Notes under the pieces: model-generated | Seen by the model: only the letters and a program-made list of their open reading frames with translations | The model's database searches: none | What the model was told of the DNA's origin: nothing | Program-made: the position numbers and the translations under genes | From: Pseudomonas sp. Root71 | GTDB taxonomy: Bacteria > Pseudomonadota > Gammaproteobacteria > Pseudomonadales > Pseudomonadaceae | Direction of reading: 5' to 3' | DNA: 64,000 nt | Assembly: GCF_001429045.1 (NCBI RefSeq) | Contig: NZ_LMHY01000025.1 | Coordinates: forward strand, 254,040 to 318,039 | Part shown: positions 54,716 through 62,877 of the stretch, one piece after another | Layout: every line of letters begins with the position of its first letter | Numbering within the stretch: the stretch's first letter is position 1

Positions 54716-55492
54716 TCAATCGCCGTAAATGTCGGACTTGAAATACTTGTCCGAAATCTTCTGGTACTCACCACTGGCACGAATGCCATCAATGGCCGTG
54801 TTCAGCTCGCTGACCAGTTCGGTATTGCCCTTGCGCACGGCAATCCCGGCACCTTCGCCCACATATTTCGGATCTTTCAGCTCCGGCCCGGCAAAGGCGT
54901 AACCCTTGCCGCGCGGCATCGACAGGAAGTCATTGAGTGGAATGGTGTCGGCAAAAATCGCATCGAGGCGACCGGCTGCCAGGTCCATGTAGATTTCTTC
55001 GTTGTTGCTGTAGCGCTTGACGTTGATGCCCTTTGGCTCGAACACCTCGGTGGCGTAACGGTCGGTCGTGGTGGCGCGCTGCACGCCGACGGTCTTACCC
55101 TTGAGGCTGGCGTACTGGTCATCCACCACCGCGCCATCCTTCATCACCAGGCGCGACGAAGTGAAATAGTACTTGTGGGTGAAGTCCACCGACTTCTTGC
55201 GGTCTTCATTGATGGTCATGGACGACAGCGCCATGTCGATTTTCTTCACCTTCAGGGAAGGAATCAGACCGTCGAACTCGCCTTCGACCCACACACACTT
55301 GACCTTCATCTGCGCGCACAGGGCATTGCCGATGTCATAGTCGAAACCGACGATTTCGCCTTTGTCGGTTTTCGAGGCGAACGGTGGATACGCCGCTTCG
55401 ATACCGATGCGCAAGGTTTTCTCGGCGGCGAACACAGAGCTGCACGCCAACAGGCTCAGGGCCAGACCGGTGATGAGGGGGAACTTCTTCAT
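54716..55492 (-). CDS. Amino-acid-binding periplasmic protein (ArgT/PA3865-like)
   Basis: 258 residues from MKKFPLITG (55492), with a signal peptide ending VFAAEKTLRIG. SBP_bac_3 fold of the lysine/arginine/ornithine type: EAAYPPFASKTDKGEIVGFDYDIG near residue 32, DGLIPSLKVKKIDMALSSMTI near 76. It sits where PA3865 follows dauR in P. aeruginosa and shares an upstream dyad with dauB, so it probably binds a basic (perhaps D-) amino acid. No permease adjoins it. Confidence 0.88.
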   Translation of the reverse strand: MKKFPLITGLALSLLACSSVFAAEKTLRIGIEAAYPPFASKTDKGEIVGFDYDIGNALCAQMKVKCVWVEGEFDGLIPSLKVKKIDMALSSMTINEDRKKSVDFTHKYYFTSSRLVMKDGAVVDDQYASLKGKTVGVQRATTTDRYATEVFEPKGINVKRYSNNEEIYMDLAAGRLDAIFADTIPLNDFLSMPRGKGYAFAGPELKDPKYVGEGAGIAVRKGNTELVSELNTAIDGIRASGEYQKISDKYFKSDIYGD

Positions 55493-55575
55493 GTTCGTTT
55501 TCTCGCGGTTGTTGTTGGTTTGGCAAGACAGAAGAAAAAGCTGAAACGGGTGGAAACCTTTTTTTGTACTTATAA

Positions 55576-55593
55576 TTCCATACTGGACTTTTA
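55576..55593 (-). promoter_or_regulatory. Putative DauR operator upstream of the binding-protein gene
   Basis: On the minus strand taaaagtccagtatggaa, matching the dauB-upstream site at 14 of 18 positions and holding the dyad TCCA-gta-TGGA. It lies 84-101 bases before the start codon. Confidence 0.5.
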
Positions 55594-55705
55594 TGTATAA
55601 ATCGTCAATGAGGCAAATGCAGCCCGATCCGGCCGATAGTCGGGTGGTGGTTCTGCAAGGTATTGGGTGAGTCAGATGGCCCCTTCGTCGGAACGCCGAC
55701 CGGAC

Positions 55706-55790
55706 CAAGCCCGCTCCCACAGGGTTCTGTGTCGTACACAAAATTTGTGTTCAACCAGATCCACTGTGGGAGCGAGCTTGCTCGCGATGG
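55706..55790. repeat. REP inverted pair, GTGGGAGC family
   Basis: caagcccgctcccac and gtgggagcgagcttgctcgc around about 45 bases; the outer end of the left unit is degraded. Confidence 0.85.
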
Positions 55791-55813
55791 CTGACTAGAG
55801 AACGCCGCAGAAA

Positions 55814-56266
55814 TTACTGCTTCCAGCGATCCGCCGCCGCATGATCACTGTCACGCCCCTCGACCCAACGCGGCCCGTCACTGGTGATTTCTTTCTTCCA
55901 GAACGGCGCACGGGTTTTCAGGTAGTCCATGACAAAGGCGCAGGCGTCGAATGCCGCCTGACGATGGGCGCTGGCCGCGCCAACGAAGACAATCGGCTCG
56001 CCCGGCTCCAGGGCGCCGATGCGGTGCAGCACTTCCAGCTTGAGCAACGGCCATCGCTGCTCGGCCTCGATGGCGATCTTTCCGAGGGCCTTTTCAGTCA
56101 TGCCCGGATAGTGTTCGAGGAACATCCCGGCCACATCGAGGCCGTCATTGAAGTCGCGTACGTAGCCGACAAAACTCACCACCGCACCCACGCCGACATT
56201 GGCATCGTGCATGGCATTGACTTCGGCACCCGGGTCGAACGCGGTGGACTGCACGCGAATCGCCAT
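55814..56266 (-). CDS. moaE: Molybdopterin synthase catalytic subunit MoaE
   Basis: 150 residues. Converts cyclic pyranopterin monophosphate to molybdopterin with sulfur from MoaD. LEHYPGMTEKAL near residue 50 and the catalytic lysine region APFWKKEITSDGPRWVEG near 118-135 are conserved. moaE begins 3 bases after the moaD stop. Confidence 0.97.
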   Translation of the reverse strand: MAIRVQSTAFDPGAEVNAMHDANVGVGAVVSFVGYVRDFNDGLDVAGMFLEHYPGMTEKALGKIAIEAEQRWPLLKLEVLHRIGALEPGEPIVFVGAASAHRQAAFDACAFVMDYLKTRAPFWKKEITSDGPRWVEGRDSDHAAADRWKQ

Positions 56267-56269
56267 GGC

Positions 56270-56512
56270 TCAGCCTCCGGTCACAGTCGGAAAGAACGCC
56301 ACTTCATCGCCCTCACTGATCGGCTCGTCGAGCTGGCACAGGTCTTCGTTGCGGGCGCACATCAGGTTTTGCTCGCTCAACACCTCGGCACCATCACGTT
56401 GGGCCAACAGCGCGCGGACGTCGTCGACGGTGGCGAAGTTGCCTTCCACTTTCACCGAGTCCAGACCCAACGCTTCACGATAACGGGCGAAAAACTTCAC
56501 GGTAACGTTCAT
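56270..56512 (-). CDS. moaD: Molybdopterin synthase sulfur carrier MoaD
   Basis: 80 residues from MNVTVKFFAR (56512), ubiquitin-like, ending in the essential GlyGly (FFPTVTGG) that is thiocarboxylated. Its ATG overlaps the moaC stop by 4 bases; the longer frame upstream is inside moaC. Confidence 0.96.
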   Translation of the reverse strand: MNVTVKFFARYREALGLDSVKVEGNFATVDDVRALLAQRDGAEVLSEQNLMCARNEDLCQLDEPISEGDEVAFFPTVTGG

Positions 56513-56982
56513 GACTGCTCCGCCTGGAAATGTCCGCTCTTGCCGCCGACCTTCTCCAGTAGACGCACGCTTTCGATGGTCATGCCACGGTCCACGGCCT
56601 TGCACATGTCGTAGATCGTCAGCGCGGCGACGCTGGCGGCGGTCAGGGCCTCCATTTCAACGCCGGTCTGCCCGGACAGCTTGCAGCGCGCCACTATACG
56701 CACCGAATCGTCGCCTTCGGCACTGAGCTCGACCTTGACGCCGGTGAGCATCAGCGGATGGCACAGGGGAATCAGATCACTGGTTTTCTTCGCCGCCTGA
56801 ATGCCGGCAATGCGCGCCACGGCAAACACATCACCCTTGGGGTGGCCGCCGCTGACGATCATCTGCAGGGTTTCGGGCAGCATGCGCACCAGCGCTTGAG
56901 CGGTCGCCTCACGGAACGTCACGGCTTTTTCAGTGACGTCGACCATGTTGGCGCGACCTTGGGAATCGAGATGAGTCAGCAC
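56509..56982 (-). CDS. moaC: Cyclic pyranopterin monophosphate synthase MoaC
   Basis: 157 residues. Acts with MoaA on GTP to make cPMP. GGHPKGDVFAVARIAGIQAAKK carries one active-site segment (written in part), then the IPLCHPL histidine motif near residue 74 and MEALTAASVAALTIYDMCKA near 112. First gene of moaCDE; moaA is not in the window. Confidence 0.97.
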   Translation of the reverse strand: MLTHLDSQGRANMVDVTEKAVTFREATAQALVRMLPETLQMIVSGGHPKGDVFAVARIAGIQAAKKTSDLIPLCHPLMLTGVKVELSAEGDDSVRIVARCKLSGQTGVEMEALTAASVAALTIYDMCKAVDRGMTIESVRLLEKVGGKSGHFQAEQS

Positions 56983-57594
56983 GGGATTACTCCTGATCAG
57001 GAGCGTCGATTGTAAACCTGCGGGTCAATTTTTCGCACGCTTGATTATCGGCACACCACAAACCAATGTGGGAGCGAGCTTGCTCCGGGCGGCGTTCCGA
57101 CGATAGTGGCCTGTCATTAACCCGAGATGTCGACTGACACACCGTCATCGCGAGCAAGCTCGCTCCCACAGGTTCTTCATACACACGGACTCGGTGGACA
57201 GTTTCAGATGCGATTCCTTATTAAGTTTTAAAAACACAAATTAAAGTCATACCAAACAACAGAAAGAAATGTAACAAAAGCCTACTGAAAATTCGCTTTT
57301 CCTGACATCACTGATCAATTTTAATGGGTGCGCCAGCCGATAAGTTACTGATTATTTTATAACAAATTTCGACGTGAGAATTTTCCGTAAGTACGCACTC
57401 ATGGCCGCCATGAAACTTCCTACAACTAAATATTAGACCGATTTGTTAATTCGAGAAAAAATGACCAGCAAAGCTAACGATCTTAAAAATTTCAGCACTG
57501 AGGTATCGCATTAGGTTTTTTCTACTGACCTCCGGCAGCAGCTCAACGGGGCAGGTCCTACACTTCAACCATGGTGGCACACGGGAGGCCAGTC
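56983..57594. other. AT-rich intergenic region upstream of the HIT-like gene
   Basis: 612 bases: the moaC leader, a REPIN (57068-57170) and then, from about 57210, a strongly AT-rich stretch. A 17-codon ATG frame at 57461-57514 has a weak ribosome site and no known relative. No RNA structure is obvious. Confidence 0.5.
57068..57170. repeat. REP inverted pair, GTGGGAGC family
   Basis: gtgggagcgagcttgctc... and cgcgagcaagctcgctcccac around about 60 bases, upstream of moaC. The left unit diverges after gctc (cgggcggcgttccgacg). Confidence 0.85.
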
Positions 57595-58038
57595 ATGTCA
57601 GCGCGGACAATTCACTCAGGAAAACACATCGTAATCTCTCACTGCCGGGACTGCGACATCCCTGGCTACATGATTATTTCTCTTAAGCGGGACATATCAA
57701 GACTCGCAGAACTAAATCCGGCTGAAAGTGCTGAACTGATGAAAGGCTTGGCATTTACGGAGCGAGCTTTAAATACTCTATTTTCTCCTGAGAAAATATA
57801 CATAATGCGTATTTCCGAGCTCAATCATGAGCTACATTTTCATGTTTTCCCCAGGTATGCCTCCGTGACCCAGTTATATTTGGCGGAACACAATGAACGT
57901 ATTATTGATGGCCCCTTCTTTTTCAGCTGGATGCGAAAAAAGTTTAGTAGCTCACAGCCTGAGCCGACCCAAGAGGTATTGAACGCTCAATCAATTCTTA
58001 CGGAAACCCTCAAGGGCTATTTTTCGCAATCTCTGTAA
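57595..58038 (+). CDS. HIT-like domain protein in AT-rich DNA
   Basis: 147 residues from MSARTIHSGK (57595); an ATG 8 codons upstream is possible. GYMIISLKRDISRLAELNPAES (in part) and ELHFHVFPRY resemble the HIT nucleotide-hydrolase fold, but the triad reads E-L-H-F-H where HIT has H-x-H-x-H, so the first histidine is absent. Codon use is markedly more A/T-rich than its neighbours, suggesting transfer. Function unknown. Confidence 0.65.
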   Translation: MSARTIHSGKHIVISHCRDCDIPGYMIISLKRDISRLAELNPAESAELMKGLAFTERALNTLFSPEKIYIMRISELNHELHFHVFPRYASVTQLYLAEHNERIIDGPFFFSWMRKKFSSSQPEPTQEVLNAQSILTETLKGYFSQSL

Positions 58039-58124
58039 ACAAGACTGCTTTCGGCCCCAGGCTTTGCAGAAACACATTCATCGGTATTGGGTCTGCCCTG
58101 AGGCACGGGCCTTTACGTGGCGTA

Positions 58125-58159
58125 CAAAAAAACCGGGCGACCTCGCGGCCGCCCGGTTT
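58125..58159 (-). terminator. Terminator after the phoH-like gene
   Basis: 9-bp stem aaccgggcg / cgcccggtt with a 10-base loop; on the minus strand seven T's follow. It lies 12 bases after the phoH-like stop. Confidence 0.93.
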
Positions 58160-58170
58160 CGATGAAGCGA

Positions 58171-59565
58171 TTACAAATGCGATTCGGCGTATTCGGCCAG
58201 GATCGAGCGTGGTACCCCTTGCAGGGTGATGTGCACCCCGTTCGGGAAGTCCTTGAAGCGTTCAGTGAGATAGGTCAGCCCGGAGCTGGTCGCGGACAGG
58301 TATGGGGTGTCGATCTGCGCCAGGTTGCCCAGGCACACCACTTTGGAACCGGCACCGGCACGGGTGATGATGGTTTTCATCTGGTGCGGCGTGAGGTTCT
58401 GGCATTCGTCGATCAGGATCAGGCTCTGCTGGAAGCTGCGGCCCCGGATGTAGTTGAGGGATTTGAACTGCAACGGCACTTTGCTGAGGATGTAGTCAAC
58501 GCTGCCATGGGTGCTTTCGTCATCCATGTGCAAGGCTTCGAGGTTGTCGGTGATGGCGCCCAGCCACGGCTCCATTTTTTCCGCTTCAGTGCCGGGCAGG
58601 AAACCGATTTCCTGGTCCAGGCCCTGCACACTGCGGGTGGCGATAATGCGCCGATAACGCTTGCTGACCATGGTCTGCTCGATCGCAGCGGCCAGCGCCA
58701 GGATGGTTTTACCCGAGCCCGCGGCACCCGACAGGTTGACCAGGTGGATGTCCGGATCGAGCAAGGCGTACAGCGCCAGGCTCTGATAGATATCACGCGG
58801 CTTGAGCCCCCAGGCTTCCTGGTGCAGCAGCGGTTCCTGGTGCAGGTCGAGGATCAGCAAGCGGTCTTCTTCAATCTCCTTGATCCAGCCGACAAAGCCC
58901 TGTTCATCAATGATGAACTCGTTGATGTGCACCGCCGGCAGGTTGTCGATCAATTGCACCTGATGCCAGGTGCGGCCGTGGTCCTGACGGGTTTCGACCT
59001 TGCTCACGCGGTCCCAGAAAGAGCCGGTCATGTTGTGGTAGCCGTTGGGCAGCAAGGACACGTCGTCGACCAGTTGGTCGGTGCTGTAGTCCTCGGCCGC
59101 GATCCCGCAGGCGCGCGCCTTGAGGCGCATGTTGATGTCTTTGGTGACCAGAACCACGGGCTTCTTCGGGTCGCGCGCGTGCAGGTCGATCAGCTGGTTG
59201 ATGATTTTGTTGTCGTTCAGATGCTCGGGCAGAATCAGGTTCGGCTCGGCATGCTTGCTCATCAGAATTGACAGCAAACCCTTGGGTCCGCTTTTGCCAC
59301 GCTGGATCGGCACACCCTGCTCGACATCCTCGGGTGAGGCATCGCCCAGAGTCTTGTCGATCAGGCGGATGGCCTGGCGGCATTCGGCGGCTACGCTGTG
59401 ATGCCCGCTCTTGAGCTTGTCGAGCTCTTCAAGCACGGTCATCGGGATCGCGACGTGGTGTTCTTCGAAGTTAAGCAGCGCGTTTGGATCGTGAATCAAT
59501 ACGTTGGTATCGAGTACATAAAGGATTGGCTGGTTGGAAGAAGAGCTACGTCCGTGATCATCCAT
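58171..59565 (-). CDS. PIN domain-PhoH ATPase fusion
   Basis: 464 residues, the PhoH2 type. The N-terminal PIN nuclease domain has YVLDTNVLIHDP near residue 16-27 and further acidic residues in TVLEELDKLK and VTKDINMRLKA. The C-terminal PhoH domain has Walker A SGAAGSGKTILA near 264 and Walker B LILIDECQNLTP near 384. PhoH2 proteins are RNA helicase/ribonucleases. Divergent from no gene directly: about 335 bases lie upstream. Confidence 0.93.
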   Translation of the reverse strand: MDDHGRSSSSNQPILYVLDTNVLIHDPNALLNFEEHHVAIPMTVLEELDKLKSGHHSVAAECRQAIRLIDKTLGDASPEDVEQGVPIQRGKSGPKGLLSILMSKHAEPNLILPEHLNDNKIINQLIDLHARDPKKPVVLVTKDINMRLKARACGIAAEDYSTDQLVDDVSLLPNGYHNMTGSFWDRVSKVETRQDHGRTWHQVQLIDNLPAVHINEFIIDEQGFVGWIKEIEEDRLLILDLHQEPLLHQEAWGLKPRDIYQSLALYALLDPDIHLVNLSGAAGSGKTILALAAAIEQTMVSKRYRRIIATRSVQGLDQEIGFLPGTEAEKMEPWLGAITDNLEALHMDDESTHGSVDYILSKVPLQFKSLNYIRGRSFQQSLILIDECQNLTPHQMKTIITRAGAGSKVVCLGNLAQIDTPYLSATSSGLTYLTERFKDFPNGVHITLQGVPRSILAEYAESHL

Positions 59566-59901
59566 ACTCGGTCACCTTTGTGGGAGCCATTCGACGCAAT
59601 ACCTTGACGGTGCTGCGCCTCGAAGTGACTGCCGAATACACCTGCGGGGACTCAAGTGTTCTGCATACATGCGGGGTCTTGGAAGACGCCACCTGTGTTG
59701 CAGGTTTCGGCGGTCTGTCTTCGTAATACTCCAAAACGTGTGACAGAAAAAAGTACTTTGACGCTTTTTTGAAGTTTATTTTGCAGATTGACCAATAGCA
59801 CTTGGCGGACTGCCATCACCCGTTTACAGTCGGAAGTCCACCTGCAACGAATCCCCTTCCAAAATCGCCATAAACCCAATGTTTACGGGGCTTTGTCGTT
59901 T
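59566..59901. other. Region upstream of the phoH-like gene
   Basis: 336 bases. The part near 59740-59800 is AT-rich on the phoH side and may hold its promoter. No open frame looks coding and no terminator for the deacetylase gene is evident. Confidence 0.4.
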
Positions 59902-61023
59902 TCAGCGAAACGCATCCTGGCAATCCTCCCAGCCGATCCCGACAGGCGCCGTTTGCGTGACCAGCCACGGCAATGCCGTTTTCACTGCATCCTGTTTCAC
60001 ATTGAAATTGATCACCCCGTGCCGCCACAGCAGCATCAGGGTCAGCACCCGTTGCGCACTCGGGTTGCCCTTGAGTTTGCCGGCACCGTCCTGGGCGTCG
60101 ATGTCCCACAGCGCCACCTGCAGACCCTGAGTCTTGAAGAAGCCTTCAGCATCGGAACGGCGCTGGCCATCGGGCGGACGGAACAGGGGCACGTAGTTCT
60201 CCGGCAGCTTGCTCTTGACCAGTTCGGCGCTGCGGCGCACAGAGTCCTGCCAGTCCTGCCAGTGGCTGTGGGAACGGAACTCCCAGCCTTGTACGCCGAT
60301 GCATTGGCTCGAGTAGGTCTCTTGCAGGTTGCTCACCGAAGCGTCGGCCAAACGCGCCTGGATGTCCTTGCCGAGGACGAAGAATGTCCCGCTCAGGTTC
60401 GACTTGCGCAGGTACTCGGCGACCCAGGCGGTGTTATCCGGCGCGGCGTTGGCGGCGCTGTCGAAGGTCAGCAGAAACAGCCGGTCATGCATCCCGTCGC
60501 CACTGCGCTCATAGTCGCCAAAATGATCGACTTCGCTGCTGCTCTGCGGAAACAGCGCGGCCTTGCGCAACTGTTCGTCCAGGTATTGGGTATGGAACAC
60601 GCGGCTCGGCTCGGCCCACTTGATGTAGTAGCTGTCTGCGCCGACCTGGAACCTGGCAGCCTGCTCGCGCAAGGTGGGCATGTCTTCGACCAGGAAACAG
60701 AAGGAGGCATCCTGGTCGCAGCTCTGCTGGGCGAAGTTGTAGTTGGCCAGCAGCCGTTGCCACATGCGCTGGCGAACCCGGTTGACCGACTCCAGATTGA
60801 TCGTGCGCAGGCCCAGGCGCTGGGCCAGGCCGGGTTCATCCAGCGCCTCGCTGGCCAACAGGACGCTGGAAAACATGAGGATCTCGGCTCTGGACGCCAC
60901 GTCGAACAGCGTCGGATTACCGAGTTTTTCCGGCCAGGTGCTGCGATCGAGCGTCGCCACATCACCCGGTGCCGCGACGGCGCCAAAGCTCAGTAGCCAG
61001 ATCGAGATGAGAAAAGCGATACG
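59902..61023 (-). CDS. Polysaccharide deacetylase-like secreted protein
   Basis: 373 residues from a TTG at 61023 (then RIAFLISIWLL), with GGAG 8 bases before it; an ATG at 61059 lies upstream of that ribosome site. Signal peptide ends near AVAAPGD. An N-terminal helical part (about 30-165) precedes a NodB-like domain: FLLTFDSAAN near 192 keeps only the first Asp of TFDDG, the HSHW segment near 264 lacks the spaced second His, and LFRPPDGQ near 292 is good. Catalysis is therefore uncertain. Confidence 0.75.
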   Translation of the reverse strand, partial: RIAFLISIWLLSFGAVAAPGDVATLDRSTWPEKLGNPTLFDVASRAEILMFSSVLLASEALDEPGLAQRLGLRTINLESVNRVRQRMWQRLLANYNFAQQSCDQDASFCFLVEDMPTLREQAARFQVGADSYYIKWAEPSRVFHTQYLDEQLRKAALFPQSSSEVDHFGDYERSGDGMHDRLFLLTFDSAANAAPDNTAWVAEYLRKSNLSGTFFVLGKDIQARLADASVSNLQETYSSQCIGVQGWEFRSHSHWQDWQDSVRRSAELVKSKLPENYVPLFRPPDGQRRSDAEGFFKTQGLQVALWDIDAQDGAGKLKGNPSAQRVLTLMLLWRHGVINFNVKQDAVKTALPWLVTQTAPVGIGWEDCQDAFR

Positions 61024-61076
61024 CAATGGGATGTCTCCATAACAAAACCCGCGCGGCACTATATCCCGGGAAGATC

Positions 61077-61175
61077 AAAAGATCGCAGCCTACGGCAGCT
61101 CCTACGCGATCCGATTCCATTTTTGAGCCAACCCGGTCCCGTAGGAGTTGTCGAGCGAAGCGAGGCTGCGATCTT
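61077..61175. repeat. REP inverted pair, GTAGGAGCTGCC family (diverged)
   Basis: aaaagatcgcagcctacggc-agctcctac and a partner gtaggagttgtcgagcgaag-cgaggctgcgatctt around about 33 bases; the right partner has a rebuilt loop, similar to the pair at 52646. Confidence 0.85.
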
Positions 61176-61270
61176 GTCCCATGACACCACCGATCACCTA
61201 TCACGCTCATAGCTGGAGTCAACACGAACAACCCCCTAGAATCGCCGCCACGATTAAAGGAGACGACTTC

Positions 61271-62050
61271 ATGCTGATGGTGATTTCACCCGCCAAGACC
61301 CTCGACTATGAAACACCGCCGGCGACCCAGCGCTTCACCCAGCCGCAGTACCTGGACCACTCCCAGGAGTTGATCCTGCAATTGCGCGAGCTGACACCCG
61401 CGCAAATCAGCGAGTTGATGCACGTCTCCGACAAGATCGGCGGGCTCAACGCCGCGCGTTTCGGCAGCTGGACGCCCGCGTTCACCCCGGAAAACGCCAA
61501 GCAGGCGTTGCTGGCCTTCAAGGGCGATGTGTACACCGGCATGAATGCGCAAACCCTCAGCGAAGCCGATTTCGACTACGCCCAAAAACACCTGCGCATG
61601 CTCTCGGGCCTCTATGGCCTGCTGCGCCCGCTGGACCTGATGCAACCCTATCGACTGGAAATGGGCACCAGGCTGGCCAACGCCCGAGGCAAGGATCTGT
61701 ATGCCTTCTGGGGCTCGCGCATCAGCGAATGGCTGAACGAAGCCCTGGTCGATCAGGGCGATGACGTGCTGCTCAACCTGGCGTCCAACGAGTACTTCTC
61801 GGCGGTCAAGCGCAACGCCTTGAACGCGCGCATCATCAATACCGAATTCAAGGACCTGAAGAACGGCCAGTACAAGATCATCAGCTTCTACGCGAAAAAG
61901 GCCCGCGGCTTGATGAGCCGCTTCGTCATCGAAGAACGCATCAATGACCCGGCCACCCTCAAGCAATTCGACGTTCAAGGCTATCGCTACAGCGCCGAAC
62001 AGTCCAAGCCGGACAATCTGGTGTTTCTGCGCGATCACGCACCAGAGTGA
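61271..62050 (+). CDS. yaaA: Peroxide stress protein YaaA
   Basis: 259 residues from MLMVISPAKTLDYE (61271), preceded by aaaGGAGacg. DUF328/YaaA family; lowers free iron during hydrogen peroxide stress in E. coli and binds DNA. VISPAKTLD, FKGDVYTGMNA near 88, LSGLYGLLRPLDLMQPYRLEM near 115 and FYAKKARGLMSRFVI near 205 are conserved. The frame upstream to 61148 overlaps the REPIN. Confidence 0.95.
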   Translation: MLMVISPAKTLDYETPPATQRFTQPQYLDHSQELILQLRELTPAQISELMHVSDKIGGLNAARFGSWTPAFTPENAKQALLAFKGDVYTGMNAQTLSEADFDYAQKHLRMLSGLYGLLRPLDLMQPYRLEMGTRLANARGKDLYAFWGSRISEWLNEALVDQGDDVLLNLASNEYFSAVKRNALNARIINTEFKDLKNGQYKIISFYAKKARGLMSRFVIEERINDPATLKQFDVQGYRYSAEQSKPDNLVFLRDHAPE

Positions 62051-62362
62051 TGCATCCGGTCGGCGCACGACCTTCACACCCGCTCGTGCGCCGACCCTCG
62101 ACTCACTTCAGCCTTCCCCGCCTTTTCGCCATTTTCATGGCGCCAGAAAAACACCACCCGATTTTCTAACTTTAGTTTCACTCGACTTCAATCATTTTTT
62201 TGCGTAGTGGCACTGACTTTTTTTAACAGTGGTGGCACAAAAATATCCCAGCCAATGAACCGCCTATATATAAAGGGCGAAACGGCAAGTGCTATCAATT
62301 TGAGAGCAGTGCCATCTTTCACAATATTTCAAGAAATTTCAGATTTCGCGATGAGCGGACTG

Positions 62363-62389
62363 GAACTATGTCCAAACGCGCCGCTCATA
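62363..62389 (+). promoter_or_regulatory. AlgU (sigma-22)-like promoter of algD
   Basis: GAACTA (62363-62368), 16-bp spacer, TCATA (62385-62389), against the AlgU/RpoE pattern GAACTT-N16-17-TCtgA. The -35 matches 5 of 6; the -10 keeps TC..A. Position about 490 bases before algD fits an extended leader. Confidence 0.5.
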
Positions 62390-62709
62390 CCACCGGTAAC
62401 GATTCTCGCCGAGCGTGTACGAGATAACTTACGCAGATAAGCGATTCATGTTGCGAAGTTGAAACACTAACTTGCGCTGACTAATCACTGATTTGGACAA
62501 CAGCAATCGGACAGGAGATAACGCGGTATGACTATCCCCTACAAGGCCACGACAGCGCCCCATATAAACGTGCTCACCCGAGCACCCAACCGCTTGATCC
62601 ACGGGCTTTCGGCCTGACATCAAGCGTACAAGGCCGTTGCACCCGCATCCTTCCGACAGGAGGATCGGCTGCATAACAGGGCAAATCATAACAACAAGGC
62701 CTAGTTGCG

Positions 62710-62726
62710 CACACTTTGAGTGCACT
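62710..62726 (+). repeat. Leader repeat copy 1 (CACACTT-N-GAGTGCACT)
   Basis: cacactttgagtgcact. Shares CACACTT and GAGTGCACT with the second copy 72 bases downstream. Contains the palindromic core GTGCAC. Confidence 0.55.
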
Positions 62727-62781
62727 TATTTAGACACTCGTAACTTATATGCCAGCACAGGGCATTGTCGTGCCTGTAAGG

Positions 62782-62799
62782 CACACTTGCGAGTGCACT
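62782..62799 (+). repeat. Leader repeat copy 2 (CACACTT-NN-GAGTGCACT)
   Basis: cacacttgcgagtgcact, 79 bases before the algD start. One base longer in the spacer than copy 1; the offset of 72-73 bases is close to seven helical turns. Confidence 0.55.
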
Positions 62800-62877
62800 A
62801 AAACACGCTGAACACCATTAACTCCGGCCATCTAATGGCTTGATGTATACAGGCTTGATAACAGAGAGGTAATTGCG

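Larger units (their letters stand above)
55493..55813. other. Region between the binding-protein gene and moaE
   Basis: About 320 bases: the promoter of the binding-protein gene with the putative DauR site, then a REPIN (55706-55790) downstream of moaE. Nothing else seen. Confidence 0.55.
62051..62877. other. Long regulatory leader upstream of algD
   Basis: 827 bases without a gene. From about 62150 to 62345 it is AT-rich. A sigma-22 (AlgU)-like promoter is at 62363-62389, then about 490 bases of leader with a repeated GAGTGCACT element, and the ribosome site gagaggt at 62864-62870. Long regulated leaders are known for algD in P. aeruginosa. Confidence 0.7.

Noticed and set aside
57461..57514. 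17-codon ATG frame as a leader peptide or small protein
   Set aside because: Weak ribosome site, no structure after it to act as an attenuator, and the region is AT-rich, where short frames arise by chance. Kept only as a remark.
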